Positions 1 to 9,534 of a stretch of 13,521 nt of DNA are shown in pieces. The DNA is from UBA4735 sp036569845 (GTDB lineage: Bacteria; Chloroflexota; Limnocylindria; P2-11E): NCBI GenBank assembly GCA_036569845.1, contig DATCPY010000028.1:1-13521 (forward strand). Direction: 5' to 3'. Position 1 is the first letter of the stretch. Each line of letters opens with the position of its first letter. The notes under the pieces are model-generated. The model was given only the letters and a program-made list of their open reading frames with translations. It did not search any database and was not told where the DNA came from. A program made the position numbers and the translations under genes.

Positions 1-547
1 GCGGGCGCGAGCCACGCGTACACGACGAGCACGGCGAGGAGCAGCGCGCTCGAGGTCACGAACGCGCCGCGCCAGCCGCCGAACGCAAGCGCGAGTGGCG
101 GCATGAGCTGGAGGCCGAGCGCGCTCCCGAGCGGGTAGCCCGCGCCGTACACGCCCTGGCCGAAATGCGACCGCGCGCCCGGGTACAGACCGGCGATGTA
201 GCGCACGCCGCCGACGAAGGCCATGCCGCTGCCGATCCCGCCGACGGCCTTCGCCAGGAGGAGCGTCTCGTATGTCGGCGCGACAGCGAACAGCAGGTTC
301 GAGGCGAGCGAGAAGCCGACGCCGAATAGGTTCATGCGCTTGGCGCCGATGCGGTCGGCGAGGGTCGCCGTCGCGAGCATCGTGATGACCGCGCTGACGA
401 ACAGCGCCGTCGGAAGGAATCCCGCCTGCACGTCGCTGATCAAAAGATCCGCCTTGAGCAGCGGGATGAGCGCGGCCTGATCGGTGTAGGTCAGGCCGAC
501 GGCGATCGCCGTGAGCGCGGCGAGCAGGACACCGCCGGTGCGTTCGG

Positions 548-551
<4 letters not shown>
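1..551 (-). CDS. Major facilitator superfamily transporter, N-terminal part (cut by left edge)
   Basis: An inner-membrane secondary transporter; about 183 N-terminal residues lie in the window. Translation of the minus strand gives alternating hydrophobic segments, about six helices, and the MFS loop motif LADRIGAKR at about residues 64-72 between helices 2 and 3. A glycine-rich helix with GGIGSGMAF (about 104-112) and GYPLGSALG (about 138-146) are also typical of the family. The frame has no ATG or GTG that would keep helix 1. The best start is CTG at 551-549, whose last two bases are part of the malate synthase stop TGA (550-548), giving a 4-bp overlap. A TTG at 443-441 or later codons would delete the first helix. 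No Shine-Dalgarno sequence precedes the CTG, so translation probably depends on coupling to the gene upstream. Operon position suggests a carboxylate or related substrate, but this is only inferred. The family call is sure; the start is not. Confidence 0.85.
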
Positions 552-2128
<1,577 letters not shown>

Positions 2129-2133
2129 GCCAT

Positions 2134-2140
2134 CCTCCCC
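2134..2140 (-). promoter_or_regulatory. Ribosome-binding site of malate synthase
   Basis: On the minus strand GGGGAGG is followed by 5 nt and then GTG. It decides the start codon against the longer open frame, which begins 168 nt further upstream without a comparable site. Confidence 0.75.
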
Positions 2141-2167
2141 GTTGCACGATGTGAAAGCAGGCCACCG

Positions 2168-2184
2168 CGATGCGCGACGCATCG
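2168..2184. repeat. Perfect inverted repeat in the divergent intergenic region (operator or leader hairpin)
   Basis: The arms CGATGCG and CGCATCG are separated by CGA. The repeat lies 39 bp upstream of the malate synthase GTG and about 116 bp upstream of the GAF-protein GTG. It could be a binding site for a dimeric regulator controlling one or both divergent genes, or a hairpin in the malate synthase leader. Function is inferred from position only; in DNA this GC-rich a short palindrome can occur by chance. Confidence 0.4.
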
Positions 2185-2287
2185 GTCGCGAGCGGGGCCA
2201 TGGTAGCCGCCTCCCCCGACGTGAGACCTTCGTACTCCCCCGCACGACAACCCCCCGCGCGGTGAAGCGACATGCGGGCCGGTCCCG

Positions 2288-2293
2288 TACAAC
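2288..2293 (+). promoter_or_regulatory. Weak candidate -10 element of the triple-GAF gene
   Basis: TACAAC ends 7 nt before the GTG at 2301, the same spacing as the better TAGACT element before the gene at 4053. It lacks the final T of the consensus and has no clear -35. It would imply a leaderless transcript, consistent with the absence of a Shine-Dalgarno sequence. Confidence 0.25.
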
Positions 2294-2300
2294 CAAGTGC

Positions 2301-4025
2301 GTGGAGCCGCTTCAGATCGTCCCTGCCACCCCTCCGGTGGAGGCGACCCTTCGCATCCTTCTCAACAGCGTCCCGTACCTCATCGGCTGCGCCGTCGTGC
2401 GCCAGCCGGCCGGTCCGGATGCCGTTGCGGCGGAGGTCGGCCGGAACCCGTGGCTGTTCGATCGGCGGCTCACGACCCTGCAGCTTCCCGACGACACGCT
2501 GCCGGCGAACCGCGCCGTCGCTCTCGACTGGCCCGTGCCGTATCAGGCCGAGTGGGTCGGCGTGCCGCCGCGCCTCTTGATCTCGCGTCTCGTCTTCGGC
2601 GATCGCACGGTCGGCGTGCTCTTGGGCACGCTCATCACGCGCGAGCCGCTGAGCGCCCAGACCCGCGAGGCCATGGACCTTTCCTGCGAGCTGATCGCGT
2701 CCGCCATGGCGATGTACTCGGCGGCGGTCATCGCGTCGCCTTCGTTCGTATCCGAGCCGGTCCCCATGATGCCGTTGCCCGAGGCCACGCCGCAGGCTGC
2801 GCCTGCGCCGGCCGAGGGCAGCTACTCGTCCACGGCTGCACCGGTCTCCGCTGAGGCGGCGGCCGGCATCGACGTCATCGTGGCGCAGGTCACCGCGGCG
2901 GTCGCGTCCGTCGATGACGCGCGAGCCGTCGGCCGGATCCTGCGAGACGCGATGAACGAGGTCAGCGAGGCTTCGGCCTTCGCGGTCGCGCTCTTCCATA
3001 CCGATCGCCCCGAGGTCGCGTATCGCTACAAGGTCGTCGGCGTGGATGCCGCATCGAGCGAGCTCGGCAAGCAGCCGGTCGACGATTCCCCGAGCTGCTT
3101 CGCGGTCCGGAACGCCGAGCGCTGGCACGCGTTCGACCGGGCCCTCTCGGTCGCGGGCGTGCGCCGCCGCGTCGGGGTGCTCCAGGTGCCGCTGAATGAC
3201 GGCCATAACGCGCTCGGCGTCGTCACGCTGCAGACCTTCCGAGAAGGAGGCTTCGCGCAGGGCGAGCTCGAGCTCATCGCCGCGATCGTGCGGGCCACCA
3301 GTCCCGCGTTCGCGCAGGCGCGGGCCACCGGCCGGTTCCAGCCTTCCGCGGCGGTAGCCGTACCCGCGCCGACCGCGCAGCCCGCTCACGACGCCGGACC
3401 AGCTGGATCGGCTCGACCGGCAGAGCCCGCCCGCCCGGAACGACCTGTCGCGGACGCGGCGCCGGTCGCGGAGACGACCGACGACATCCTCGCTGGGCTC
3501 CTCGCGCTCTGCGCCGACTCCGGCTTCCCGACCTCGTTCATCGTCGGCCTCGACCCGGAGGCGGGCATGCTGCGCGGCGATCGGGTCAGCGCCTCCGTCG
3601 AGGCGGGCGGCATCGACAAGCTTCTCGGCATCTCCGACTCGCGATTCGCGATCAGCGTCGATGATCGGTACAACGCGATCGCCCGCGCCTGCCGTGAGGC
3701 GCGGGTCGTCAGCGCGCCGACGGTCCACGAGCTCATCCAGCCGGCCCACGATTGGAACGAAGCGACCCTCATCGAGCGCCTCGCCGGTGGCGGTCGCTCG
3801 GCGATCGCGCCGATCATCGTCAACGGCGACGTCGTCGGCGCGCTCGTGGCCGGGCCCCGCGCGGAGGAGCTCGCGCCAGCCGAGCTCGACCTGCTGCGAA
3901 TCCTGGTGGACACGGTGGGGCAGCGGCTCGCCGCTGCGTGGCGCGCGGCGACCCTCGGCGGCGCGAGCGCCGTCGACGTTCCCGCTGATGCGCTGCACGC
4001 CGCGCGCTCGGAGCACGTCGCGTAG
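2301..4025 (+). CDS. Multi-GAF protein without output domain (three GAF-like segments)
   Basis: A probable cytosolic sensory or scaffold protein of about 574 residues. Three segments of GAF-like length and pattern are visible at about 12-142, 188-342 and 392-552. They are separated by Ala/Pro-rich linkers (about 150-187 and 345-391). The closing pattern of a GAF fold, a hydrophobic strand followed by an acidic-hydrophobic helix, is clear in VGVLLGTL then AQTREAMDLSCELIASAM, in LGVVTLQTF then GELELIAAIV, and in VVGALVAG then AELDLLRILVDTVG. I see no kinase, phosphatase, GGDEF, HTH or sigma-54 motif, so the output is unknown. No ligand can be assigned. The frame is open well upstream into antisense malate synthase; GTG at 2301 is preferred, with GTG at 2262 as an alternative, and neither has a Shine-Dalgarno sequence. 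It is divergent from malate synthase and 27 bp upstream of the membrane phosphatase-like gene. GAF assignment is by eye. Confidence 0.75.
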   Translation: MEPLQIVPATPPVEATLRILLNSVPYLIGCAVVRQPAGPDAVAAEVGRNPWLFDRRLTTLQLPDDTLPANRAVALDWPVPYQAEWVGVPPRLLISRLVFGDRTVGVLLGTLITREPLSAQTREAMDLSCELIASAMAMYSAAVIASPSFVSEPVPMMPLPEATPQAAPAPAEGSYSSTAAPVSAEAAAGIDVIVAQVTAAVASVDDARAVGRILRDAMNEVSEASAFAVALFHTDRPEVAYRYKVVGVDAASSELGKQPVDDSPSCFAVRNAERWHAFDRALSVAGVRRRVGVLQVPLNDGHNALGVVTLQTFREGGFAQGELELIAAIVRATSPAFAQARATGRFQPSAAVAVPAPTAQPAHDAGPAGSARPAEPARPERPVADAAPVAETTDDILAGLLALCADSGFPTSFIVGLDPEAGMLRGDRVSASVEAGGIDKLLGISDSRFAISVDDRYNAIARACREARVVSAPTVHELIQPAHDWNEATLIERLAGGGRSAIAPIIVNGDVVGALVAGPRAEELAPAELDLLRILVDTVGQRLAAAWRAATLGGASAVDVPADALHAARSEHVA

Positions 4026-4039
4026 CGGTCGGCCCGACC

Positions 4040-4045
4040 TAGACT
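4040..4045 (+). promoter_or_regulatory. Candidate -10 element TAGACT of the membrane EEP-domain gene
   Basis: TAGACT fits the TAnnnT pattern of -10 elements in GC-rich bacteria and ends 7 nt before the GTG at 4053, so transcription would start at or next to the start codon (leaderless). No Shine-Dalgarno sequence lies before the GTG, which agrees. No good -35 is seen. The same hexamer occurs at 5913-5918 before dnaE. Confidence 0.45.
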
Positions 4046-4052
4046 CCGCGGC

Positions 4053-5915
4053 GTGATCGGCCCGGCGGCATTCGCGACCATCGGCATCCTGTTCCTGCTC
4101 GGCGCCATCCACGTCTTCACGGCGACCCTCTATCAATCCCTGTTCGGCAAGCTCCCGAACACGTCGCTCGGCGCGGTCGCGTTCGTCGTCTTCGGCCTCT
4201 CGTTGCTCGCGGTGCTGCCCGCCGCGCGGCTCGGTCCCCGGCGATCGACCGCCGTCACCGGTGCGCTGCTGGTCATCGCGATGCTGGCAGTGACCGCGAT
4301 CCGCCAGGAATGGATCGACCTCGTCCTGTCGGCCGTCGCGGTGATCGCAGGCACCCAGTGGCTCTCGCTCACGCACAGCGCGCGCGCCGCAGGCCGCGCG
4401 TCGCCGCTCCCGCTCGCGCTGCCGGTCGCGCTCGCAGCCGATCTCGTGCTCCGCAGTGCGTTCGCGACCGTGCCCGTCTTCGAAGCCGCCCTCACGCTCG
4501 CGCTGCCGCTCGTGCTCGTCGCTGGGCTGTTGTTCCTCGCGGCAGGCATCGCGACGCTCGGCGACACGCTGGCCTGGGCCGCGCCGTCGCCGCGCGGCGC
4601 CCTGGGGCTCCTCGCGGTCGGTCCGTTGCTGCTGGCTGCGGAGACGGGCGGCCTGAACGGCGCGCAGGCCGCGATGGCCGGAGGCATCGGCCGTGACGGC
4701 GGACCGAGCACCCAGATCGGACTCCTCGTGCTGGGCATCGGCGTGGCCGCGGGCGCGATCCTCCTCGCGCGCGGATCGCCCGCGCGACCAAGCGCGGCCG
4801 CGGCGATCACCGTCGGTGCGGCGCTGCTCTGGCTGCACGTGCCGGTGCTCTCCCTCGCGGCAGGCGCGGCCTTCGCCGCGGGCATCGTCATTGCCGCGTC
4901 TGCGCTCACGTCCGCGCCGCAGGCTGACGCGCGGTCCGCGTGGCGTGCGACCGCCGCCTTCGGCGTCGGCTGGATCCTGTTCGTCGCCGGCACGTTCGTG
5001 CATTACGCGTATTTCGCGAACCTCGAGGCGCTCTGGCTGCTGACGGCGGTCGTCGTGGTCGCGGTCCTCCTCGTTCCGCCATCACCGCTTCCACGCTGGC
5101 GTCCGGCGCTCGCAGGGATCGTCGTGGCGCTCGCCGTGCTCGTGCCGGCGGTCCAGCTGCTCGTCGCGACGCCACCCCAGTCGTTCGGTGCGGCGACCAC
5201 GCCGATCACGTTCCGGGTGATGACCTACAACGTCCACCAGGGCTTCGACGTCGGCGATATCCCGGCGCTCGACCGTATCGCCGACACGATCTCGCGAGAG
5301 GACCCGGGCGTCGTCGTCCTTGAGGAGGTCGTCCGGGGCTGGCTCATCGACGATCAGCAGGATGTGCTGGGCTATCTGGCGGGCCGGCTCGGCATGGCGT
5401 ACGTGTACGGCCCGACGATCGGCGACCTATACGGCAACGCGATCCTCTCCCGATACCCGCTGACGGACGTGCGGCGCATCTCGTACGCCAAGGAGCCCGG
5501 CCTGCGCTACCAGCCGCGCGGCGCGATCGTCGCCCGCATCGGTGGCGACGGGACGCTGGTCCGTCCGTTGATCGTCGTGACGCATCTCGACGAGAACAGC
5601 GACGCGAGCGCGGTGCGGATGGAGCAGGTGCGCGCGCTGCTGAACGAGGTCGGCACCACGACGCCGGCGATCATCGCGTGCGACTGCAACGCGAAACCCG
5701 ATGCCCCGGAGCTCAAGCTCATCACCGATTCCGGGTTCGGCGACCTCGCGCTCCAGTCGGGTGGGGGAGAGAACACCTTCCCATCCGATGGGCCGGTGGA
5801 GCGGATCGACTACATCTTCGGCATCGGGGTGACTGCGTCGCAAGGCCATGTCGTGGTCTCGACCGCATCGGACCACCGTGCGGTGGTCGTGATGGTGACC
5901 TTGCCCGGCCGGTAG
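4053..5915 (+). CDS. Polytopic membrane protein with C-terminal endonuclease/exonuclease/phosphatase domain
   Basis: A 620-residue inner-membrane protein. About 11-13 hydrophobic segments fill residues 5-370 (for example 5-25, 40-58, 146-167, 300-318, 325-342, 352-371). They are followed by a soluble EEP (DNase I-like) domain from about 385 to 617. The catalytic signature is complete: Asn393 in TYNVHQG, Glu424/425 in VVLEEV, GNAILSRYPL (461-470), His511 in VVTHLD, Asp544 and Asn546 in CDCNAKPD, Asp587 in RIDYIFG, and Asp607-His608 in ASDHRAVVV. Family members hydrolyse phosphodiester or phosphomonoester bonds in nucleic acids, sphingomyelin or phosphoinositides. Fusion to a membrane domain suggests a lipid or envelope substrate, which is inference; eukaryotic Cwh43 has a broadly similar layout. 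The GTG start is supported by the upstream stop and the TAGACT element. The stop TAG forms part of the TAGACT element before dnaE. Confidence 0.85.
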   Translation: MIGPAAFATIGILFLLGAIHVFTATLYQSLFGKLPNTSLGAVAFVVFGLSLLAVLPAARLGPRRSTAVTGALLVIAMLAVTAIRQEWIDLVLSAVAVIAGTQWLSLTHSARAAGRASPLPLALPVALAADLVLRSAFATVPVFEAALTLALPLVLVAGLLFLAAGIATLGDTLAWAAPSPRGALGLLAVGPLLLAAETGGLNGAQAAMAGGIGRDGGPSTQIGLLVLGIGVAAGAILLARGSPARPSAAAAITVGAALLWLHVPVLSLAAGAAFAAGIVIAASALTSAPQADARSAWRATAAFGVGWILFVAGTFVHYAYFANLEALWLLTAVVVVAVLLVPPSPLPRWRPALAGIVVALAVLVPAVQLLVATPPQSFGAATTPITFRVMTYNVHQGFDVGDIPALDRIADTISREDPGVVVLEEVVRGWLIDDQQDVLGYLAGRLGMAYVYGPTIGDLYGNAILSRYPLTDVRRISYAKEPGLRYQPRGAIVARIGGDGTLVRPLIVVTHLDENSDASAVRMEQVRALLNEVGTTTPAIIACDCNAKPDAPELKLITDSGFGDLALQSGGGENTFPSDGPVERIDYIFGIGVTASQGHVVVSTASDHRAVVVMVTLPGR

Positions 5916-5918
5916 ACT
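5913..5918 (+). promoter_or_regulatory. Candidate -10 element TAGACT of dnaE
   Basis: This hexamer is identical to the one at 4040-4045; its first three bases are the stop codon of the upstream gene. Transcription would start near 5924-5926, giving a leader of about 25 nt that contains the putative dnaE ribosome-binding site. No convincing -35 is visible. Confidence 0.4.
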
Positions 5919-5935
5919 GAGGGTCCAGCGCTTCC

Positions 5936-5943
5936 GGAAAGGG
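5936..5943 (+). promoter_or_regulatory. Putative ribosome-binding site of dnaE
   Basis: The purine run GGAAAGGG ends 6 nt before an ATC codon at 5950. It is the only such run in the short leader and falls at normal spacing from the position where DnaE proteins usually begin. It is the main evidence for an ATC start. Confidence 0.5.
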
Positions 5944-5949
5944 CCCGCT

Positions 5950-8900
5950 ATCTCGCAGCAGTTCGTCCACCTGCACACCCACAGCGAGTACAGCCTGCTC
6001 GACGGGTTGTCGCGCCTGCGTGACCTTGTCGCGCGCGCGAAGGCTCTCGAGATGCCGGCGCTTGCGCTCACCGACCACGGCGCGCTCTACGGCGCGGTGG
6101 ATTTCTACACGACGGCGAAGGCCGCGGGCATCAAGCCGATCGTCGGCGTCGAGACGTACATCGCCCGCGGCAGCCGGGCGGACCGCGATGCCAAGGTCGA
6201 GGGCCACGGGAAGCCGTTCCACCTGGTGCTCCTCGTGAAGAATTTCACCGGCTACCAGAACCTCGTGTCCCTGGTCACGACAGCGCACCTCGAGGGTTAT
6301 TACTACCGGCCGCGGATGGACAAGCAGCTCCTGCGCGAGCACAGCGAGGGCCTCATCGCGCTCTCTGCCTGCCTCCAAGGGGAGGTCTCGCGGGCCATCC
6401 AGGAGCAAGGGATCGACGCGGCGTGCGCCGTCGCCCTCGAGCACGCCGCGATCTTCGGCAAGGACAGCTATTACCTGGAGCTCATGTCACACGGCATCCC
6501 CGAGCAGGAGCCGGTGAACGCCGGCATCCGCGAGGTGAGCCGGCGGACAGGCGTGCCGCTGGTGGTCACGAACGACATCCATTACGTGCACGCGGAGGAC
6601 GCCGAGGCCCAGGACATCATGGTCTGCATTCAGAGCGGAAAGACCGTCGATCAGCCAGACCGGCTGAAGATGATCGACCACCCCGAGCTCTACATGAAGA
6701 GCGCCGCGCAGATGGCCGAGTTGTTCCCGGACGATGGCGAAGCGCTCAAGAACACCGTCCGCATCGCCGAGATGTGCGATCTCGAGCTGCCCCTCGGCAA
6801 GCTGATCCTCCCGCACTTCGAGGTACCGGCAGGCATGACCCAGGACCAGCAGCTCCGCATGCTGGCCGAGCGCGGCGTGTCAGCGAAATACGGCGCCATG
6901 ACGCCGGACCTCAAGCAGCGCGTTGAGCACGAGCTCGGCGTCATCGCGAAGATGGGCTACTCGGGCTACATGCTCATCGTCCAGGACTTCGTCGCCTTCG
7001 CTCAGAGCCGCGGCATCCTCACCGCGGTCCGTGGGTCCGCCGGCGGCTCGCTGGTGAGCTACGCCATCGGCCTCACCGACATCGATCCGTTGAAGTACGG
7101 GCTCATCTTCGATCGCTTCCTGAACCTGGAGCGGTACACCCAGCCCGACATCGACGTCGACTTCATGGACGACCGGCGCGACGAGGTCATCGCGTACGTC
7201 ACGGACAAGTACGGCTCGGACCATGTCGCCCAGATCGTGACGTTCAACACGATGCTCGCGCGCGCTGCGGTGCGCGATGTCGCGCGCGTGCTCGGGATGA
7301 GCTACGGCGAGGCGGACGCGGTCGCGAAGGTCATTCCCACCGGCCCGGCCGCGCCGACGCTGTCCGAGTCCCGGGTCGACGTCCCGGAGCTCGAGCAGCT
7401 CGCCCAGCAGCCGGACGTCTCGCGGCTCATCGATCTCGCGGAGAAGGTCGAAGGCCTCGTCCGTTCGACCGGCACCCACGCCGCCGGCGTGGTCATCACC
7501 CGCGACCCGCTCACGACGCTCGTCCCGATCGAGCGCCCGAAGGGCAAGGCCGAGGGCTATCAGACGCAATACGAGGACAAGCAGATCGAGAAGCTCGGCC
7601 TGCTGAAGTTCGACTTCCTCGGCCTCTCGAACCTCACGATCCTCGATCACGCGCTCAAGCTGATCCAGCGGCAGCGCGGCGTCACGATCCGGCGCGAGGA
7701 TATCCCGCTCAGCGACGCGAAGACCTTCGCGCTCCTCGCTTCGGGCGAGACCACCGGTCTCTTCCAGCTGGAGTCCGCGGGCATGCGCCGCTACATCCAG
7801 GCGTTGAAGCCGGACCGCGTCGAGGACGTCATGGCGATGGTCGCGCTCTTCCGCCCCGGACCGATGGAGTACATCCCCCGGTACATCGCGCGGAAGCACG
7901 GTCAGGAAGCGGTCACGTACGCCCATCCGGCGCTCGAGCCGGTGCTGCGCTCGACGTACGGCGTGATGGTCTACCAGGAAGACGTGATGGCGGTGACCCA
8001 GGCGCTCGCGGGCTTCACCCTCGGCGAGGCCGATGTCCTCTGCTACGCGATCCGCAAGAAGATCCGCGAGAAGCTCGATGCGCAGAAGGAGAAATTCGTT
8101 GCGGGCGCCCTGCGGAACGGCGTGTCGCCTGGGATCATCGACACCGTCTGGAAGGACTTCGAGCCGTTCGCGCAGTACGGATTCAACCGCGCCCACGCGG
8201 CGATCTACGGCCTCATCGCGTACCACACCGCGTACCTGAAGGCGAACTACACCGCCGAGTACATGACCGCGGTGCTCTCATCGGACATGGGCAACTCCGA
8301 GCGCGTCGCGATCGCGATCGCCGAGTGCCGGCGGATGGGGATCCCGGTGATGCCGCCGGACGTGAACGTCTCGGGGTTCGACTTCGTCGTGAGCGGCGAG
8401 GAGATCCGGTTTGGCCTCGGCGCCATCAAGAACGTCGGTGAGGGCGCCATCGAGAACATCGTCGCGGCGCGCGCGGAGGGCGGGCCGTTCCGCTCGCTCG
8501 AGGACCTGTGCGGCCGCATCGACCTCCAACGCAACAACAAGCGGGTGCTCGAGTCGCTCATCAAGGCCGGCTCCTGCGACGCGTTCGGTCCGCGCCTCGC
8601 GCAGCTGACGCGCCTCGATGCCGCGCTTGCGACCGGGCAGCGCGAGGCGAAGGATCGGCTCAGCGGCCAGGTCTCGCTGTTCGATCTCGCCGCCGAGCCA
8701 GCGATCGCGGCGCCGACCACCGGGCCGGAGGCGTCGCGCAAGGAGCTTCTCGGCTGGGAGAAGGAGCTCCTTGGCATCTACGTCTCGGACCATCCGCTCA
8801 CCGACGTCGCCCAGCGCATTGGCGACGTGCCGGGCATCGTCTATCTCGCCGAGCTGAAGGAGGTGAAGGACGACCTCGTGACCGTGGTGTGCGTCGTCAC

Positions 8901-9534
8901 GAGCGCGCGGAAGCACATCACGATGAAGAACAAGTCGCTCATGTTGTTCGCGCAGGTCGAGGACCTCACCGGGTCGGCTGAGGTGACCGTGTTCCCTCGG
9001 ACGTACGAGCAGACGGCCGGGGTCTGGAACACCGACGAGATCCTGCTGGTGCTCGCGCGGGTCGAGCAGCGGGACGAGTCACCGAAGCTTCTCTGCGAGC
9101 ACGCCGTGCCGTTCACCGAGGCAGGCATCGCGGAGATCTCCCGGATCGCCGACGAGCGGCGGCTCTCGCTCGCGAAGAAGCGGCAGTTCGTCGAACGGAG
9201 CGCTGCCGCGGCCCCGGCGAAGGGTGGGGAGAACGCGGGCCCGCCGAACGGCAACGGTCACTCGCCCGCGGGCGGGGACGTCGTCATCCGGTTCCGTGAG
9301 GCCCTCGACTACGACCGCTCGATCGCGGTCTTCCAGCGGATCCAGCAGGTCCTGGCCCGCTACGCCGGCCCTCTTCCGGTCTACCTCGAGCTTCCGCGAG
9401 CGGGGAGCGGGGTGCGGCGCGTGGCAACCACCTTCCGGGCCCGCGCGGCCGACGAGCTGTCGCGCGAGATCGACGCCGCGGTCGGTCCAGGGGTGGTGGA
9501 CGTCGTGCTACCGGAGGTCCGCGTCCCCTCCTAA
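5950..9534 (+). CDS. dnaE: DNA polymerase III subunit alpha, probable ATC start
   Basis: The replicative DNA polymerase catalytic subunit; about 1194 residues if started at 5950, the usual size. The N-terminal PHP domain keeps all expected metal ligands: His9 and His11 (HTHSEYSLLDG), Asp18, His43 (LTDHG), Glu68 (GVETY), His91, Cys141 (SACLQGE), Asp209 and His211 (NDIHY). This suggests built-in 3'-5' proofreading as known for mycobacterial DnaE1. Catalytic aspartates are Asp402 and Asp404 (PDIDVDF) and Asp555 (LKFDFLGL). A clamp-binding motif QVSLF is at 907-911, an OB fold at about 970-1020, and a small C-terminal domain follows. No intein is present. The frame has no ATG, GTG or TTG between its upstream TGA (5896) and TTG at 6007; TTG would delete the HxH motif. 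ATC at 5950 has a ribosome-binding site 6 nt upstream. CTG at 5971 or 5917 are weaker alternatives. It ends in TAATG, overlapping the kinase start. Confidence 0.95.
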   Translation: MSQQFVHLHTHSEYSLLDGLSRLRDLVARAKALEMPALALTDHGALYGAVDFYTTAKAAGIKPIVGVETYIARGSRADRDAKVEGHGKPFHLVLLVKNFTGYQNLVSLVTTAHLEGYYYRPRMDKQLLREHSEGLIALSACLQGEVSRAIQEQGIDAACAVALEHAAIFGKDSYYLELMSHGIPEQEPVNAGIREVSRRTGVPLVVTNDIHYVHAEDAEAQDIMVCIQSGKTVDQPDRLKMIDHPELYMKSAAQMAELFPDDGEALKNTVRIAEMCDLELPLGKLILPHFEVPAGMTQDQQLRMLAERGVSAKYGAMTPDLKQRVEHELGVIAKMGYSGYMLIVQDFVAFAQSRGILTAVRGSAGGSLVSYAIGLTDIDPLKYGLIFDRFLNLERYTQPDIDVDFMDDRRDEVIAYVTDKYGSDHVAQIVTFNTMLARAAVRDVARVLGMSYGEADAVAKVIPTGPAAPTLSESRVDVPELEQLAQQPDVSRLIDLAEKVEGLVRSTGTHAAGVVITRDPLTTLVPIERPKGKAEGYQTQYEDKQIEKLGLLKFDFLGLSNLTILDHALKLIQRQRGVTIRREDIPLSDAKTFALLASGETTGLFQLESAGMRRYIQALKPDRVEDVMAMVALFRPGPMEYIPRYIARKHGQEAVTYAHPALEPVLRSTYGVMVYQEDVMAVTQALAGFTLGEADVLCYAIRKKIREKLDAQKEKFVAGALRNGVSPGIIDTVWKDFEPFAQYGFNRAHAAIYGLIAYHTAYLKANYTAEYMTAVLSSDMGNSERVAIAIAECRRMGIPVMPPDVNVSGFDFVVSGEEIRFGLGAIKNVGEGAIENIVAARAEGGPFRSLEDLCGRIDLQRNNKRVLESLIKAGSCDAFGPRLAQLTRLDAALATGQREAKDRLSGQVSLFDLAAEPAIAAPTTGPEASRKELLGWEKELLGIYVSDHPLTDVAQRIGDVPGIVYLAELKEVKDDLVTVVCVVTSARKHITMKNKSLMLFAQVEDLTGSAEVTVFPRTYEQTAGVWNTDEILLVLARVEQRDESPKLLCEHAVPFTEAGIAEISRIADERRLSLAKKRQFVERSAAAAPAKGGENAGPPNGNGHSPAGGDVVIRFREALDYDRSIAVFQRIQQVLARYAGPLPVYLELPRAGSGVRRVATTFRARAADELSREIDAAVGPGVVDVVLPEVRVPS
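9513..9531 (+). promoter_or_regulatory. Possible hairpin hiding a Shine-Dalgarno sequence before the kinase gene
   Basis: GGAGG at 9513-9517 can pair with CCTCC at 9527-9531, within the last codons of dnaE. GGAGG is 16 nt from the ATG at 9534, too far for ordinary use, but folding would shorten the distance or block access. Ribosomes finishing dnaE would open the stem. Speculative. Confidence 0.25.

Noticed and set aside
2272..2580. ATG-started plus-strand frame at the beginning of the GAF gene
   Set aside because: Its Ser/Arg/Pro-rich translation has no family resemblance and lies out of frame with the GAF pattern that continues for over 500 residues.
6880..8226. Minus-strand open frame inside dnaE
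   Set aside because: It lies antisense to conserved polymerase motifs and is Arg/Asp/Glu/Val-rich without recognisable folds.
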